NCBI GenBank assembly: GCA_016715985.1
Contig: JADJXD010000001.1
Span: forward strand, 5,146,001 to 5,210,000
Length of the DNA stretch: 64,000 bases
Reading direction: 5' to 3'
From: Saprospiraceae bacterium
Lineage (GTDB): Bacteria; Bacteroidota; Bacteroidia; Chitinophagales; Saprospiraceae
Positions 1 through 12,700 of this stretch are shown here, in pieces. The translations under genes and the position numbers were made by a program. The stretch's first letter is position 1. Each line of letters starts with the position of its first letter. The notes under the pieces are model-generated. The model made no database searches, was not told the origin of the DNA, and saw only the letters and a program-made list of their open reading frames with translations.

Positions 1-561
1 TAATGGAACAGCAAACTCATATGCCAGACTATCGCCATCTGCATCATACGCATTGGGATTATGTATAAAAAGTTTTCCTACACACCCTATGTCTAATGGA
101 GGTTGAAGTAAAATTACAGAATTGTTAAAACCCTGAAACTGTAAGTCCAATAAAGTAAAAGTAGTGCTCAGGAAAAAGGGTATATCAATGGAATTGGGAT
201 AGTTTACATTTAGAATTCCTCCGATACGATTGGGGTCCAGAAAAGAAATGGTGTAAGTTGCAACCCCGGGATAAGTATGTTGTGCAATATAAAAATTGAC
301 TTTGACGTCATTGCTTTCAAACCTTGTTTTACTGTTATCTCTCTTCACAAATTCTGAAGTTCCATCTCCCCAAAATAAATCCAGGCTGTCTCTGTCTGCT
401 GCTGTACTGCTTGCTTTGGTATAAGTTGTTATTGTAGCTTCGATAGTTAACGGACCAATCTGCCGGTAAGTAATTTCACCTGCTCGGTTATGCGTTGCAA
501 ATGCAGCATGGCTGAACATTACTGTTAGTAAAAAAGCGAATATTTTTAAAATACTTTTCAC
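1..561 (-). CDS. Secreted surface protein, N-terminal part (3' end beyond window)
   Basis: The reading frame runs open from a GTG at 561 to the left edge (187 codons), so only the N-terminal part is present. Residues 1-22 look like a signal peptide: basic KSILK, a hydrophobic stretch, then AAFA before the predicted cleavage. The mature start THNRAGEITY and the later NPNAYDADGDSLAYEF motif are typical of long extracellular Bacteroidota proteins with Ig/PKD-like domains that usually end in a T9SS sorting domain; the C-terminus is outside the window, so this is inferred. I chose GTG because it puts a Lys right before the hydrophobic core; an internal ATG 14 codons later would cut the signal peptide. 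No specific function can be named. It is transcribed away from nothing visible and is followed upstream by the stop of rfbD, 39 bp away on the same strand. Confidence 0.7.
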   Translation of the reverse strand, partial: MKSILKIFAFLLTVMFSHAAFATHNRAGEITYRQIGPLTIEATITTYTKASSTAADRDSLDLFWGDGTSEFVKRDNSKTRFESNDVKVNFYIAQHTYPGVATYTISFLDPNRIGGILNVNYPNSIDIPFFLSTTFTLLDLQFQGFNNSVILLQPPLDIGCVGKLFIHNPNAYDADGDSLAYEFAVPL

Positions 562-600
562 ATTGACAAAACTAAGCAAAAAAGAATAAATCGTTAGAAT

Positions 601-1512
601 TTAAACGCTTTCATTTGCGTTTTGGTTTTTTATTTCATTAATACAATGTCGCAGTGAAGACAACCAATGAGGAATATCCGGCTGAAAATCCTTCTTTATC
701 TTATGTTTGGAAAGGACACTCCATAGCGGACGAGAAGCAGGTGTAGGGTATTGTGAAGTCAGAATAGGATGTATTTTGCATTCCAAACCATATTCAAACA
801 TGATTTGATTGGCAAAGTCGTACCAGGTGATTATTCCTTCATTACTAAAATTATAAATTCCGGGAAAATGGCTGAAAAGATTTTTGTTCTGCTGACAGGA
901 TTGAATAATATGTAGAACGGCATTCACAAGATCGTAAGTATAGGTAGGCGCTCCGTATTGATCATTTACCACATTCAATTCAGTTTTTTCGCTTCCAAGC
1001 CTGATCATTGTTTTGACAAAATTATGCCCAAAAGGTGCATAAACCCAGGATGTTCTGAATATTAATGCCGGAATGCCTGAATTTAGAATAATATTTTCAC
1101 CTGCTGCTTTGGATTTGGCATAGACTCCCTTCGGATGGATAATATTTTTCTCAGATAGCGGAAAAAAGTTAAATTGGTTATAGACATAATCTGAGGAAAA
1201 ATGTAAGAGTTTTGTGTTTGAATTTTTTAGTGCTTTACTTATAATCAAACAAGCTTCTGCATTTATATTGAAACACTTTTCAGGTTCACTCTCTGCTTTA
1301 TCTACAGCGGTATATGCTGCACAATTAATAAAGTAATCAGGTTTTATATTTCGAAGTGCGAAGTTTAAGGAATCACTGTTGGTAATGTCTAATTCATCTT
1401 TATTAAATGCATGGCAAACAAAATCGGATGATTTGGACAACAAAGATCGGAATGATTGTCCTAATTGTCCATCTGAGCCTGATATAAGGAGTCTGACAGG
1501 ATTTGATTTCAT
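601..1512 (-). CDS. rfbD: dTDP-4-dehydrorhamnose reductase
   Basis: A 303-residue protein of the extended SDR family that reduces dTDP-4-dehydro-L-rhamnose to dTDP-L-rhamnose, the last step in making the rhamnose donor for surface polysaccharide. The N-terminal NAD(P)-binding motif GSDGQLGQ is at residues 12-19, INCAAYTAVDKAE follows, and the catalytic Tyr and Lys are in GVYAKSKAAGE near 131/135. TSWVYAPFGHNFVKTM and the terminal RPLWSVLS are also characteristic of RmlD/RfbD. Length is normal for the family. Its ATG overlaps the rfbC stop by four bases (ATGA), so it is the last gene of the der-rfbC-rfbD operon. The rfbA and rfbB genes of the same pathway are not in the window. Confidence 0.95.
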   Translation of the reverse strand: MKSNPVRLLISGSDGQLGQSFRSLLSKSSDFVCHAFNKDELDITNSDSLNFALRNIKPDYFINCAAYTAVDKAESEPEKCFNINAEACLIISKALKNSNTKLLHFSSDYVYNQFNFFPLSEKNIIHPKGVYAKSKAAGENIILNSGIPALIFRTSWVYAPFGHNFVKTMIRLGSEKTELNVVNDQYGAPTYTYDLVNAVLHIIQSCQQNKNLFSHFPGIYNFSNEGIITWYDFANQIMFEYGLECKIHPILTSQYPTPASRPLWSVLSKHKIKKDFQPDIPHWLSSLRHCINEIKNQNANESV

Positions 1513-2060
1513 AGGCTAAATGGAAGAAGATTGTCAAATGGCGACTGTTTCATATCTTTTTCAGACACTTTTTGTAAGTCATCCGGAATGAGCCAATCTA
1601 TTTTTAAGGCTTTATCATTATAAATAATACCGGATTCATATTCGGGAGCGTAATATTGGTCACATTTATATGAAAATATGGCTTCTTCAGAGAGTACCGC
1701 ATACCCATGGGCAAAGCCATGTGGCACAAATAATTGTTTTTTATTGATATCATTCAGTATAATATTAAATACATTACCGTAGGTCTTTGATCCGGATCTG
1801 ATATCAACCACTACATCAAGTACTTCTCCCGTTACAGCCCGGACTAATTTTGACTGTGCATATGGCGGTAATTGATAATGTAAACCCCTTATAACACCGA
1901 ACGATGATTTTGATTCGTTATCCTGTACAAACCGAATTTGTTTAATGGAGTCCGGCAACATCCTTTCGTTATATGTTTCCAGAAAATAACCCCTTTTATC
2001 TTCAAATATTTTAGGTTCATAAACCCAAAGTCCTTCAAATTTTGTTGCAATCCACCCCAT
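1509..2060 (-). CDS. rfbC: dTDP-4-dehydrorhamnose 3,5-epimerase
   Basis: A 183-residue cupin-fold epimerase that converts dTDP-4-dehydro-6-deoxyglucose to dTDP-4-dehydrorhamnose, one step before RfbD. Recognisable family motifs run in order: the N-terminal VYEPKIFEDKRGYFLE, FVQDNESKSSFGVIRGLHYQ (with the catalytic His in GLHYQ), KLVRAVTGEVLDVVVDIR, and VPHGFAHGYAVLSEEA. Length matches the family. It starts 8 bp after the stop of der and overlaps rfbD by four bases, which supports co-transcription from the promoter upstream of der. There is nothing unusual in the sequence. Confidence 0.96.
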   Translation of the reverse strand: MGWIATKFEGLWVYEPKIFEDKRGYFLETYNERMLPDSIKQIRFVQDNESKSSFGVIRGLHYQLPPYAQSKLVRAVTGEVLDVVVDIRSGSKTYGNVFNIILNDINKKQLFVPHGFAHGYAVLSEEAIFSYKCDQYYAPEYESGIIYNDKALKIDWLIPDDLQKVSEKDMKQSPFDNLLPFSL

Positions 2061-2068
2061 GTAATAAT

Positions 2069-3391
2069 CTATTTTTCTCTGAAATAAACACTAATGGGTA
2101 CACCCGAAAAGTTGAAATTTTTTCTCAACTGATTTTCAATAAAATTTTTATAGCTTGGTTTTACATGATCGGGATAATTGCAGTAAAATACAAATGATGG
2201 ATAATACACCGGCAACTGAGCTACGTACTTTATTTTGATAAATTTTCCACGATGGGAAGGTGGTGGATTTTTTTCAATGATATCCAGCATCAGATCATTC
2301 AATACAGAAGTTTTAATTTTCTGTCTTCGGTTTTCAAACACTTCCATTGCAGTTTCTACCGTTCTGAAAATTCTTTGTTTTTCCAGTACAGAAGTAAATA
2401 AAACCGGAACATCATTGAACGGAGCCATTTTCTCTTTCAGATTTTGTTCAAAATCTCTGGCTGTATTGGTCTCTTTTGTTAGTAAATCCCATTTATTAAC
2501 CAAAACTACCAGCCCTTTTTTTCTTTTTTGTATTAAACCCAGAATACTCATATCCTGTGATTCTATCCCTACTGTTGCATCCAACATCAAGAGACAAACA
2601 TCTGCCTCTTCAATCGCTTTGATGGCTCGAATGACTGAATAAAACTCCAGATCTTCGTGAACTTTACTTTTTTTACGAATTCCGGCGGTGTCAATCAGGT
2701 AAAATTCTTTCTCAAATTTGTCATATTTGGCATATATGGCATCTCTGGTGGTGCCGGGAATGTCTGTCACAATATTCCGCTCTTCACCCATCAATGCATT
2801 AGTGAGAGAAGACTTTCCTACATTTGGCTGACCTACAATTGCAATCTTTGGAATTTCTGAGTCAGGATCGCCATAGTGGCCGTCAGAATCAATCAGATCG
2901 GGTAACATATCTGTAACCATATCAAGTAGTTCTCCTGTACCCCCGCCGCTGATAGAAGATAGAAATACAGTGTTGTCAAATCCCAAACTCCAAAATTCAT
3001 TTGCAAGCATTTGCCGTTGAGCATTATCAACCTTATTTACAGATAGAATGACTTTTTTAGTGGTTTTTCGAAGCATTCTTGCAATTTCTTCATCCAGGTC
3101 GGTAATTCCTGTGGTCACATCTGTCAGAAAAACAATCACAGCTGCTTCGTCAATGGCAATCTGTACCTGTCTGCGTATCTCTGCTTCAAAAATATCTGTG
3201 GAACCTTTCACAAATCCACCCGTATCTACAACAGTAAAATTTTTTCCGTTCCAGTCTGAAAATCCGTATATCCTGTCACGGGTTACCCCGCTGATATCAT
3301 CTATGATGGCTTTTCGCTCTCCGATCAGTCTGTTAAATAATGTGGACTTACCCACATTCGGTCGACCAACAATAGCTACTATTTGTGACAT
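2069..3391 (-). CDS. der: Ribosome biogenesis GTPase Der (EngA)
   Basis: A 440-residue essential GTPase with two tandem G domains and a KH-like C-terminal domain; it acts in assembly of the 50S ribosomal subunit. The first P-loop GRPNVGKST is at residues 8-16, with DTGG and NKVD following; the second P-loop is GQPNVGKSS near 188, with DTAGIRKK and NKWD. The C-terminal KH-like domain ends in GVPISVYFREK as is usual. It is the first gene of the minus-strand operon with rfbC and rfbD. Pairing der with rhamnose genes is not a functional link that I know of. A perfect -7 box lies 20 bp upstream of the ATG. Confidence 0.97.
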   Translation of the reverse strand: MSQIVAIVGRPNVGKSTLFNRLIGERKAIIDDISGVTRDRIYGFSDWNGKNFTVVDTGGFVKGSTDIFEAEIRRQVQIAIDEAAVIVFLTDVTTGITDLDEEIARMLRKTTKKVILSVNKVDNAQRQMLANEFWSLGFDNTVFLSSISGGGTGELLDMVTDMLPDLIDSDGHYGDPDSEIPKIAIVGQPNVGKSSLTNALMGEERNIVTDIPGTTRDAIYAKYDKFEKEFYLIDTAGIRKKSKVHEDLEFYSVIRAIKAIEEADVCLLMLDATVGIESQDMSILGLIQKRKKGLVVLVNKWDLLTKETNTARDFEQNLKEKMAPFNDVPVLFTSVLEKQRIFRTVETAMEVFENRRQKIKTSVLNDLMLDIIEKNPPPSHRGKFIKIKYVAQLPVYYPSFVFYCNYPDHVKPSYKNFIENQLRKNFNFSGVPISVYFREK

Positions 3392-3410
3392 TATTTGTAT
3401 TTTAGAATCG

Positions 3411-3418
3411 CAAAGATA
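3411..3418 (-). promoter_or_regulatory. -7 box of der-rfbC-rfbD promoter
   Basis: On the minus strand TATCTTTG matches the Bacteroidota sigma-ABfr -7 consensus TAnnTTTG exactly and lies 20-27 bp upstream of the der ATG. No clear TTTG -33 element is present at the usual 19-21 bp spacing. Confidence 0.5.
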
Positions 3419-3457
3419 ACAAAATGTTTCGATTCAGTCTTTGGGGAATTACAATCG

Positions 3458-3651
3458 TGTGTAAAACAAATTGCACATTTTGTTATTAACTCTTTTAAGC
3501 GGGAAGATCGTCCCTTGAGGGAATGAGCCCGCCTGCTCCGAAGCGGGCAGGCCCGCCTGCCCACAGAGTCGGGTAGGGGTTGCGTGATGCAAAATTGTTA
3601 TCTTTCTTTTACATTTAAAGTTTAATTGCGGTGTAATGTGTTATACGCACA
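3458..3651. repeat. GC-hairpin intergenic repeat, copy 1 (MITE-like)
   Basis: A 194-bp non-coding element. The GC-rich core at 3501-3590 shares long near-identical blocks with 27211-27274, including TCCCTnnAGGGA, GAGCCCGCCTGCTC and GGGGTTGCG. It can fold into two hairpins, TCCCT/AGGGA and GCCCGC/GCGGGC. This copy carries about 26 extra bases forming a third hairpin (GGGCAGG/CCTGCCC). The outer ends are imperfect inverted repeats of the type TGTGNRTA...ATTACAC: left end at 3458, and right end as its reverse complement finishing at 3651. The same ends bracket copy 2. It has no coding capacity. It fills most of the 345-bp gap between the giant gene and der. Confidence 0.6.
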
Positions 3652-3681
3652 TTACAATCTCAAAATGCCTTGACCAAAAAC

Positions 3682-3719
3682 AAAAAAGAGCGTACTCCTT
3701 TCGAAATACACTCTTTTTT
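3682..3719 (-). terminator. Intrinsic terminator of the giant surface protein gene
   Basis: An inverted repeat, AAAAAAGAGcGTA and TACaCTCTTTTTT, brackets a short loop 18 bp beyond the stop codon of the minus-strand gene at 3737. It has one mismatch and a T run on the 3' side, as expected for a Rho-independent terminator. Confidence 0.65.
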
Positions 3720-3736
3720 CATTTAAATAATAAGAC

Positions 3737-6700
3737 TTATCTTAAAACGGTCACATCTCCTCCGCGTTTCTCAACTTCTCCGTTTTTGAATAACAATTCG
3801 ATATAATAAACATAAACTCCAGGTACAACCGGAACTCCTTTAAATCTTCCGTCCCAGAAGTTGGTTGGGTCAATCGTGTTTCCTGTATTTTTGACGTTGT
3901 CAGCAACAAAGATAAGATTACCCCATCTGTCATAAATTCGATACTTGGTGACTTCATCCACTTCAGAGCAGTTTATGCTGAAAAAGTCATTCGTACCATC
4001 CGGTCTGTCATTTGGAGTAAAGATATTCGGAATACATTCAGGATTAATTCTTCTGATACTGATTCTGATGAAATCGGTACTTAAACAGCCATTTTGGTTA
4101 ACAACTGAAACCGAGTAAACTGCATCTGCTTCCGGCATGGCATTATAGAACCCCATACCATTTGCTTCCACGATTTCCACGTCATCCTTTTTCCAAATGA
4201 TGCTTTGTACCGTCGCAGGATCATATTGACCTTCGATGGTAAGTAAAGAGTCTTCACCTATATTCAGAGTGAAATCTTCACCTAAATCAACCACAAACAA
4301 CGGCGGTTCAACTATTACAATAGCAGGTAACTGGTCGTTTACACAACCATTGGCATCTCTTACCTGAACTTTATAGGTTCCTGCGTTAAGATTCGCTGCA
4401 ACACGAGGATCAGCATAAGTTGTACCTCCATTAAATGAAACCACATAGGGGCTGACTCCACCACGAATGTTACTCACTGTAATGGTTGCTTTTTGTCCAA
4501 AACACAGAATGGAATCAATATCTATATCAAAAATCGGAAGATCGTCGGCAAGAATCACCTGTACAGGTTTTGTATCCGAACATCCCGTCTCTGTATTCAA
4601 AACAGTGAGTGTAAAGTTTCCACCACTATTTGCAGTATAATCCTTTAAAGTTCCTACCTCGACATTATCCAATTTCCAGCTATATGTGATGTTTGGTCCG
4701 GTTGTTGTGCCGGGTCCACCTAAAACAGTGGTTTGTACCGTACAATCCAGATTTCTCGGATTTGCTCCCACATCTGCCACAGGTAATGAATTAATAATGA
4801 CTGTCACTACAGCATTATTGTCCGGGCATGGTGCCTGATTGGCAAATTCATATCTGAATGTATAAGTGCCCGGTTGTTTTCCGGTAATGTTAAAGGTGCC
4901 TGCTGCGGCATCAAAACCTGTCGTAGGGCCGGAAGTAATATACCAAAGACCTCCAGTATCTTCTCCTGCAAGGAGGTTAGCCAGAACTACAACTTCTGAT
5001 GCATCTGCGCAGAATTGAGCTGAAGTTGGCGTGCCTGCATTTCTCGGATTAAAGAGCGTGATAGTTCTGGTCTGGCTGGTAGGACATCCCGGTTCAGGAT
5101 TGGTCAGTGTATATATCAAAGTGTACATTCCTGCAGGAACATCAGTCAGTGCCAATACACCATTGGTTATCACCAAAGCAGGGTTAGTTGAACTCCATGT
5201 ACCCGGTTTCGGATCGCTGAATGGTTTCAGATCTATGTTTCCTGCATTTGTGCAGGTTGGCGGCAAGGTTCCTAAAACGATCTGCTCACAATTACAATCC
5301 ACTACCGTTATTTCAACAGGGTATGTCTGATTAGGACAAGGAGCTGTATTGGTTACAGTAAAGGTATAAATGAATGTGGATCCGATAGGCTGACCTGCAA
5401 AACTAATATTGTCCGGAGTCAAAATAGTCATTCCATCCGGATCAGTCCATGTGCCAAATGCACCGTTTTTAACAAGATCGTTCAGATTCATTACAGCTGA
5501 ACCTAAAGGAGATGTTACATTACAAACAATTGTATCCGGTGTTACAACGGCAGTTGCGAGGTTTCTGATATTGAATGACTGTACAGAATTTCTTGGACAA
5601 GTTCCCGAAGGCATAGGAGTTAGCGTGTATGTTACAGTATAGTTGCCTGCTAAGAGACCCATTGCATTTAAAACACTACCACCAGTTAAAGGTACGTTGA
5701 CTGTCCCTTGAGTAACAGACCAGGTGCCCGGATCCGTATCCACAGTAAGTAATGAGTTCAAATCCAAAACACCGCTGGCATTACAAAGATTAGGTGGTGG
5801 ATTGAAGTTAGGATTAGGACAGTCACAATCCCGTACGGTTACACTTACGTCCGCCTGTACAGGTGTACATGGAGACTGAGCACTAATCGCGTATCTGAAA
5901 GTAAAGACTGTACCGATAGGTTGTGTTGCAAAATCAACCACTCCTGTCATCGGATTGATGGTCAGTAATGGCGTTGCAGGTGATGTTTGTGTCCAGGTAC
6001 CACCTGTTGAATAACCCGGTTGAAGCAACGTGAATAAATTAATCGTCGTCGGGCCGTTTCCTGTATTTACAGAACATGCAGTGGTATCTCTTCTAAACTG
6101 TGCAATAGGTTGATTTCTTACCAAAATGGACTTTGTGAAAGTGGTCTGGCATCCCGGAGGTTGAACTCCGGACAAGGTAAAGGTAGCTGTGTATCCACCT
6201 GCATTGACTCCAAAAGGATTAAAAAATTGTCCGTTTGTAATGGTATTTGGTGCAGGAATACTCCATGTTCCTGTCGCCGATGCCGGAGAAATTGTAAACC
6301 TTGAGTTTTGTAAATCCAGCAAAGTCATTGAGCCGTTGCACAGTGTATCCGGAAGAATAATAACTTCCGTACAATCACAATCTCTAATTCTAACTTCAAC
6401 TGTCGCTTTTACCGGCGTACATGGTGCAGTGGCACCTGTAGTATATTCAAATACTAATGTCTGTGGTGTCATACCTAATGTGTTGATATTAGGTAATGTA
6501 CCTGCAGGTGCAGTTCCCGATATCTGTGTCCAGCTTCCTGCTGAAGGTTCGTTCAACATAGTAATTAATGTGGACAAATCCAGCATGGTAGGATCCGAAC
6601 CGGTAGTTTTGTTACACATGACAGCATTTATAGCAGTCACAGAAGAAGCACCGAATACGGCCAGATCTCTGTCAATAAACTGTGCACAGGCACCACCTAA

Positions 6701-9700
6701 AGCAGGAACATAAGTATATCTGAATCTGTAAGTGCCGGCTTGAATACCATTGATTGATACTTCATTATTATTGACTATAATCGGATCAGGTGTCGGACCT
6801 CCCGGAAGTACACTCCAAACCCCGGTAGGAGGTGTTCCCACCCAGTTATTATTGAGTAAGAACGGTGAAGTTCGACTATTACACTGATTAGGGAAATTAA
6901 TTACCGGATTCGGACACGAACAATTTCTGGTAATCACTACCAATGTATCGCTTGCATCATTACATGGTGCCATTGCCGTATCAGTGATGAATACAAATCT
7001 GAACGTATCTCTTGTCGGAACTGTGGTGAAATCAACATTTGACCAATCGGAAGTATTGACAGGAGCAGCATCCGTATTAAACCAATTTCCTGTTACACCA
7101 CCAGCAAGAGCAGTAAAGTCTAAAGAAGAAGGGAATTCATTAGTTCCTGTTGATGTTCGACATACCTGAATGGTATCCGGAACGTTTACAACGGGCGTAG
7201 TATTATTTATCACCTGAACAGTAGCCATACCGGCACAATTGCCTTCTGTCACAGAAATAGTATATGTTCCCGCTTGAGTTACTTCTATTTTCTGAGTCAA
7301 ACCCACTGTATCTGTTGCTGGTGAAGGACCTGTCCACAAATAAGTTTCAAAACCATCTCCGGCATCTAATGAGTCAGGACTATTGTCACATAAAATCAAA
7401 TCAGGTACAATTACTGTCAACTGATCACTTTCCATTATAGATTGTGAAGCGGTGGCTGTACAGCCATTAGCATTAGTAACAGTTACGGTGTATAACCCTG
7501 TTTCATTAATAGGTCCGGTAGAAGCATTATCTGCATTAAAGCCTGAAGGCCCCGACCAAGTATAGGTTGCTCCACCGGAAGCTGTCAGTTGTGTATTATC
7601 GCCTGCACAGAATGATGTTGATCCTGTAATACCCGGAGTCGGAAGCGGATTAACAGTAACAGTAACATTTCTGACTGAAGTACAACCATTTGCCTGAGTT
7701 GCAGTTACAAAATACTGTGTAGTTGTCGTAGGACTTACCGTAAAGCTGGCTACATTACCTTGTGCAGGATTCCAGTTATATGTTGTAAATGCGGTATTAT
7801 TTGTAACAGCTACAGTGGTACTTTGACCCAGACAAATTGCTGCAGGAGGAGTAAGTTCAGCCGGAGTTCCTTGTGGTACTGTCAGATTTAGTGTCGTTAA
7901 ATTTGAACATCCCAAGGGTTGTAATGCACCATCAACCAATTCAGTCTGAAGTCTGAAACAAGTACCTGATGCTAATGAAACACAGGGCCAGGTTTCAAAC
8001 TGGTTATAAGCTACATAAGGATTCCCTGTTGGATCAAACAATTGATTACCATCACAATCAAGCAATCTGAAGACAGCATTTTGGCCAGGCAATAAAATGG
8101 TATTTATAGATAAATTAACACAAGTGGCTCCACATGTTATTGTTCCATCTACTTGTAAAGTTGCATTGGGACCTTCCAGGAGATCCACTGTCTCGCAAAC
8201 GGTCGCAAAACATCCGAAAGCATCTGTTACAGTAGCACAAAGGTTGTAAGGTGCATTAAGGATATTAGAAGTTTCGTCTCGAATGAATGCGTCCTGACCA
8301 ACATTTACAATGTCCAGGCCCGGTGGTGAATTCCACTGAGTATTGTAAGCTGAAAAATTAGAAAATACGTTTGTGACGCTTACAGTTGCATTTTCATCAA
8401 TCCCGTCTTTACAGAACATCAAAGGAGTAGGTATTATATCAAATGTAACAGGTAACTTTACTTCCACCAAGACCTGTGCTGAACCAGTACAACCTAAATC
8501 ATCCGTAATAGTTACAGTGTAAGTGGTGGACACTGCGGGACAAACTGAAATTGTTGGAGTGGTTTCTCCGGTACTCCATTGATATCCCGGTGCGAATGGT
8601 GATGTTGTGCCTATATAATTTCCTGTTCCACCAACAACTGAAGGACTTAAAGTGGTACATAAGCCATCACAGATATAAGTCGGCGGGAAATTTACCAATA
8701 AGTTTGGATAAAGTATTACTTCAAATGTCGTTTTCGGTCCATCACAGAGGAGTCCCGGAACAGTTGTGTAAGCCTCATAGGTAACAATCTGAACACTCGA
8801 AGTTAAATTTGTTAGGTTGTCCATCAAAATTCCAAAACCACCCGGGAAGGTATGATTCATTTCACCGGTTACATTCGGATTATCTGTAAAAGTTACAACA
8901 ATAGTACCGTTTGATCCGCCATCTGCTTGCGTTAGGGTTATATTTGTTGTTCCGGTATAACACAGCTCTTCAGGATTGGGAGTTGCGATAACACCTGGTG
9001 GTGTATTACAATCAATTTCCCATGCAGGACCTGTTACAGCAATATCCAATTTACATTCAGCTATCGGATCCTGCCAACAACCTGACACTCCATCGGATGT
9101 TGTTACAAATCTGATTCTTAAACTCTTGTTTGCATTACATTCAGCAGGTGTATTAAATTCCCTAACCACAAGATTCATACAAATATTAACTGTTACTGTA
9201 ACAGAGCCTATACCATATCTGGTTGCAGGGTTGCAATTATTAAGACATCCGGCTCCTCCATTTCTACTCCAGAACCATCCACTTGGCAGTGGCGAACCGG
9301 GTACTAAAGGCTGATTTCCAATACAAGGACATTCACCACATTGAATATTACAAATTTTTAATCTTCCGTCAGGACCTGTATATGTACACAATAGAGGCAT
9401 AAACTCATTAATAATTGGCGCACACTCTCCATCATCTTCATCATTCCACTCTACTCCCCCCGGTGAAACTGTTACATTTTCAGGATCAAAATCTCTAAGA
9501 TCCCACCCTGGCCCAAAATCAGGTATCAATCCATGGAACCAGTCAACTCCTGTTTCACTTGCATCATAAAAGAAGTTAAAGCAAACAGTCACTTCCTCAC
9601 CGGTACAGAATAAAGGATCATTTAGTGGTCTGCTGCCGGATCTTTGAGTGACTAACAAAGTTGAATTACCGGGTAAACTACAATCATCTTCTCCAATGCA

Positions 9701-12700
9701 GGAAACACACCCTGCTTTTGTAAATGCATTTAAAGTAAAATTAGGATCATCTATATCACCTAAACCGGTTACAGCCACATAAAAAGTGGTAATTGGAGTT
9801 TCCCCATCCGGGCCGTATGGAATACCCATCGCATGGTTAGGTGGAGTACCGCAAGGAGTTCCCATAGAAGGTGGAACAACATCACCACCTGGCAAAAGTG
9901 TAAGGTTGTCACAATCATCCCCATACCAGACTGACCAGGTAGGCATCCAACTACCTGCTACATCAACTGTTGTAACCAACTGAACAGCATCTTCATCCGT
10001 TGTTATCTGAAACCATACTGTAGGGTTTTCGTTCATACCACAAATACCGGGATTATCGTCCGGACAGGCAAGCTCAAGACATCCCGGAATAGATCTTACT
10101 ATAAATGCACCACAAGTTACATCGGTGGGGGCTGTTTCAAGTATCTGATCAGCACCTATATCTGCGCAGGTTTCAGCTGCCGGACATTTCATTATTTCTC
10201 GTATTAAGATATCAAATGTTCCACAATTTCTGAAACCATCTCTGTCGGCAGAAGCTACTTTTATGTATATAATTTCTCCCGGTTCAAAACAACTTAATTT
10301 AATTACTGCCGGCAGTGCACCACATTCAAATGAATTATCACTAAATAATTGACCTCCTGGACCGGCTGCCGTTCCTGTTACTACTTCAACTGTTGTATTT
10401 CCCGAAATCGTACCGCCTGATACTGAGATTTCGACAGCTTCTTCTGAACCGAATGTGTATGAATACCAAACTGCGTTATCATTTGTAATATTTCCACATG
10501 AAACATTCGGCAAATCCATATTATTGTCATTGGATCCAAAAGCACAACAGGTTGTTCCGGAGTGTCCTCCACCCAGTGCAATAACATAAGGCGGTCTTAC
10601 TGAACTGGTACTTGGATCATCATTTTCAGGTGGTGCAATCATTGTTATATTAAACTGGAAGTTACCACCTGCCATTGTTGTTGTATTCACACCAACGGCA
10701 ATGTAATAGGTTGTATTAGGAGTTACAGCAATTCCTGTTTGCTCTGTTGTAATACATTGGCTGATGACCGTAGGCAATGCAGTACAATCTGTTATATTTT
10801 CAAAAACAGCAAGGAATGCTCCGGTAGGAGTACTTGAAAGTCCGGTTATATCCATGGACACCACTTCAGGTCCGGTAGTTACTTCATACCAAACAACCGG
10901 CATTGTGTTAAACGGACATGCAGCACCTACACTAAAATTTTCAGGACAAGCCTGCTGATTACATCCCATAATCTGAACAGGAGTACATACACTTGAGCCG
11001 ATTACACCGGTAATATCTAACGGAGAATCACATTCATCATTATTTAATGTGTTCTGACAGGTAGTTGTAAAACTCAAAGGAGTCGCTACGATGTTAAAAT
11101 CTCCCTGATTGGCTGATGAAGTAGAGACCTGAAGGAAATATTCACCCGGATCCAAACATAAAAAGTCATGATTTCCATCTATAGTAATACAGGCAGCTTC
11201 TACAAATGTTGTTCCATTACAAGCATCCGGTAAAACACCAACTACAACCGGGGAGTTTGGTGGGATTGGCTGAGATAATCCTCCGACTGTTCTGATTAAA
11301 ATATTAACACCACGATCATTTGGTCCGACTGTGTATTTGAAGAACACAACGTTTTGTTGATTTACAGCAGGACAGGTAGGGAATATAGGATCAGATCCGG
11401 CACAATTAGTTGTTGCATCAAGAGAACCTCCGTTTCCTAAATTGAAAATTATACCAACTGGTGCTGCACAAGGATCATCATTTTCAGGCCCCAGATTAAA
11501 TTTAACATCAAATCCGAAATTACCACCTGTATCTCCCTGTGAAGAAATAGCAATTAAATATTGTTGTCCCGGTGTTAAAGGGCCAATATTATTAAATGCT
11601 GTATTCAATCCCTGAAAACACTGATTTTCTACAGGTGTTAATGTTGTGCAATCTGGACCAAAATCAAATACATTCACAAACGGAGTACCTGATCCTGAAT
11701 AAGATGTGAAGATGATATCCATTGTTGGCATGTCACTTGCCATACCCGGAGCTGTAAATACATACCAGGAAGTTTCCTCTGTATTAAAATTACAGGTGCC
11801 AAAAATACTTCCCGGAGGAAGGTTTTCAGGACAGGCATTGATATTACTACCTGTTTGTGGTAAATTTACACACAGATCATCCGGGCCGATCGTAATGAGT
11901 GTAGCCATTGAACAAACATCATTGACAGGACCGTTATTTACGCCTTCTGTAGATGTGATTGTAAATTCTCCGGCATTAGCTGCATTGGTACCTATTTGAA
12001 TAAGGTAGGTACCCGGAGGAAGACAATTAAATTCTGCTGTACTATTTCCATCACAATCGGAGTTGATTGGTGTATTACTACAAGGTTCATTTGGAGTGCC
12101 AGCACCGATATTATCAAAAATAGAAACGGAAGGGTTGGCTAACGGATCAGCACCTGAACCGGTTATATTAATGGTAATTTTGTTATTTGGTGCATTTAGA
12201 GTGACCGCATACCATAATGTTTTATTGATACTTACATCACTGCACATATCGTCATCTGCTGTACCGCAGGTATTGTTCTGACCGGATAACGCAACACCAT
12301 TTCCTAATGGGGTGGCAGTGAATGGCACACCTGCACTACATGGATTGTCATTATCTAATTGCAAATTATACTGAATATCAAAACCAACGCTACCTTCTGT
12401 TCCGTCCAGACCTATAGCAACAAAGTAAGTTGTTCCAGCTGTGACAGGGATAGGATTACCATTGGTACCAGTACCTGAGAGGCAACCACCATTAGTTGCA
12501 ATCGTGGCGGTAGGATCAGGACAGGTTGTAAACACGGTTGCAAATGCATTTGCTGTAATGTTTTCAATTTCAACACTGATTGTTCCCACCGGAGGAGTAA
12601 AAGAATACCAAACCACAGCCTGAGTGCTGTAATTAAATGCACAACCTGTCACAGTGAAGTCTTCCGGACAAGCAGTTACAGTTGTAGTGCCCGTCACAGG

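Noticed and set aside
2235..2642. Plus-strand frame antisense to der
   Set aside because: No recognisable motif and complete overlap with the conserved der frame.
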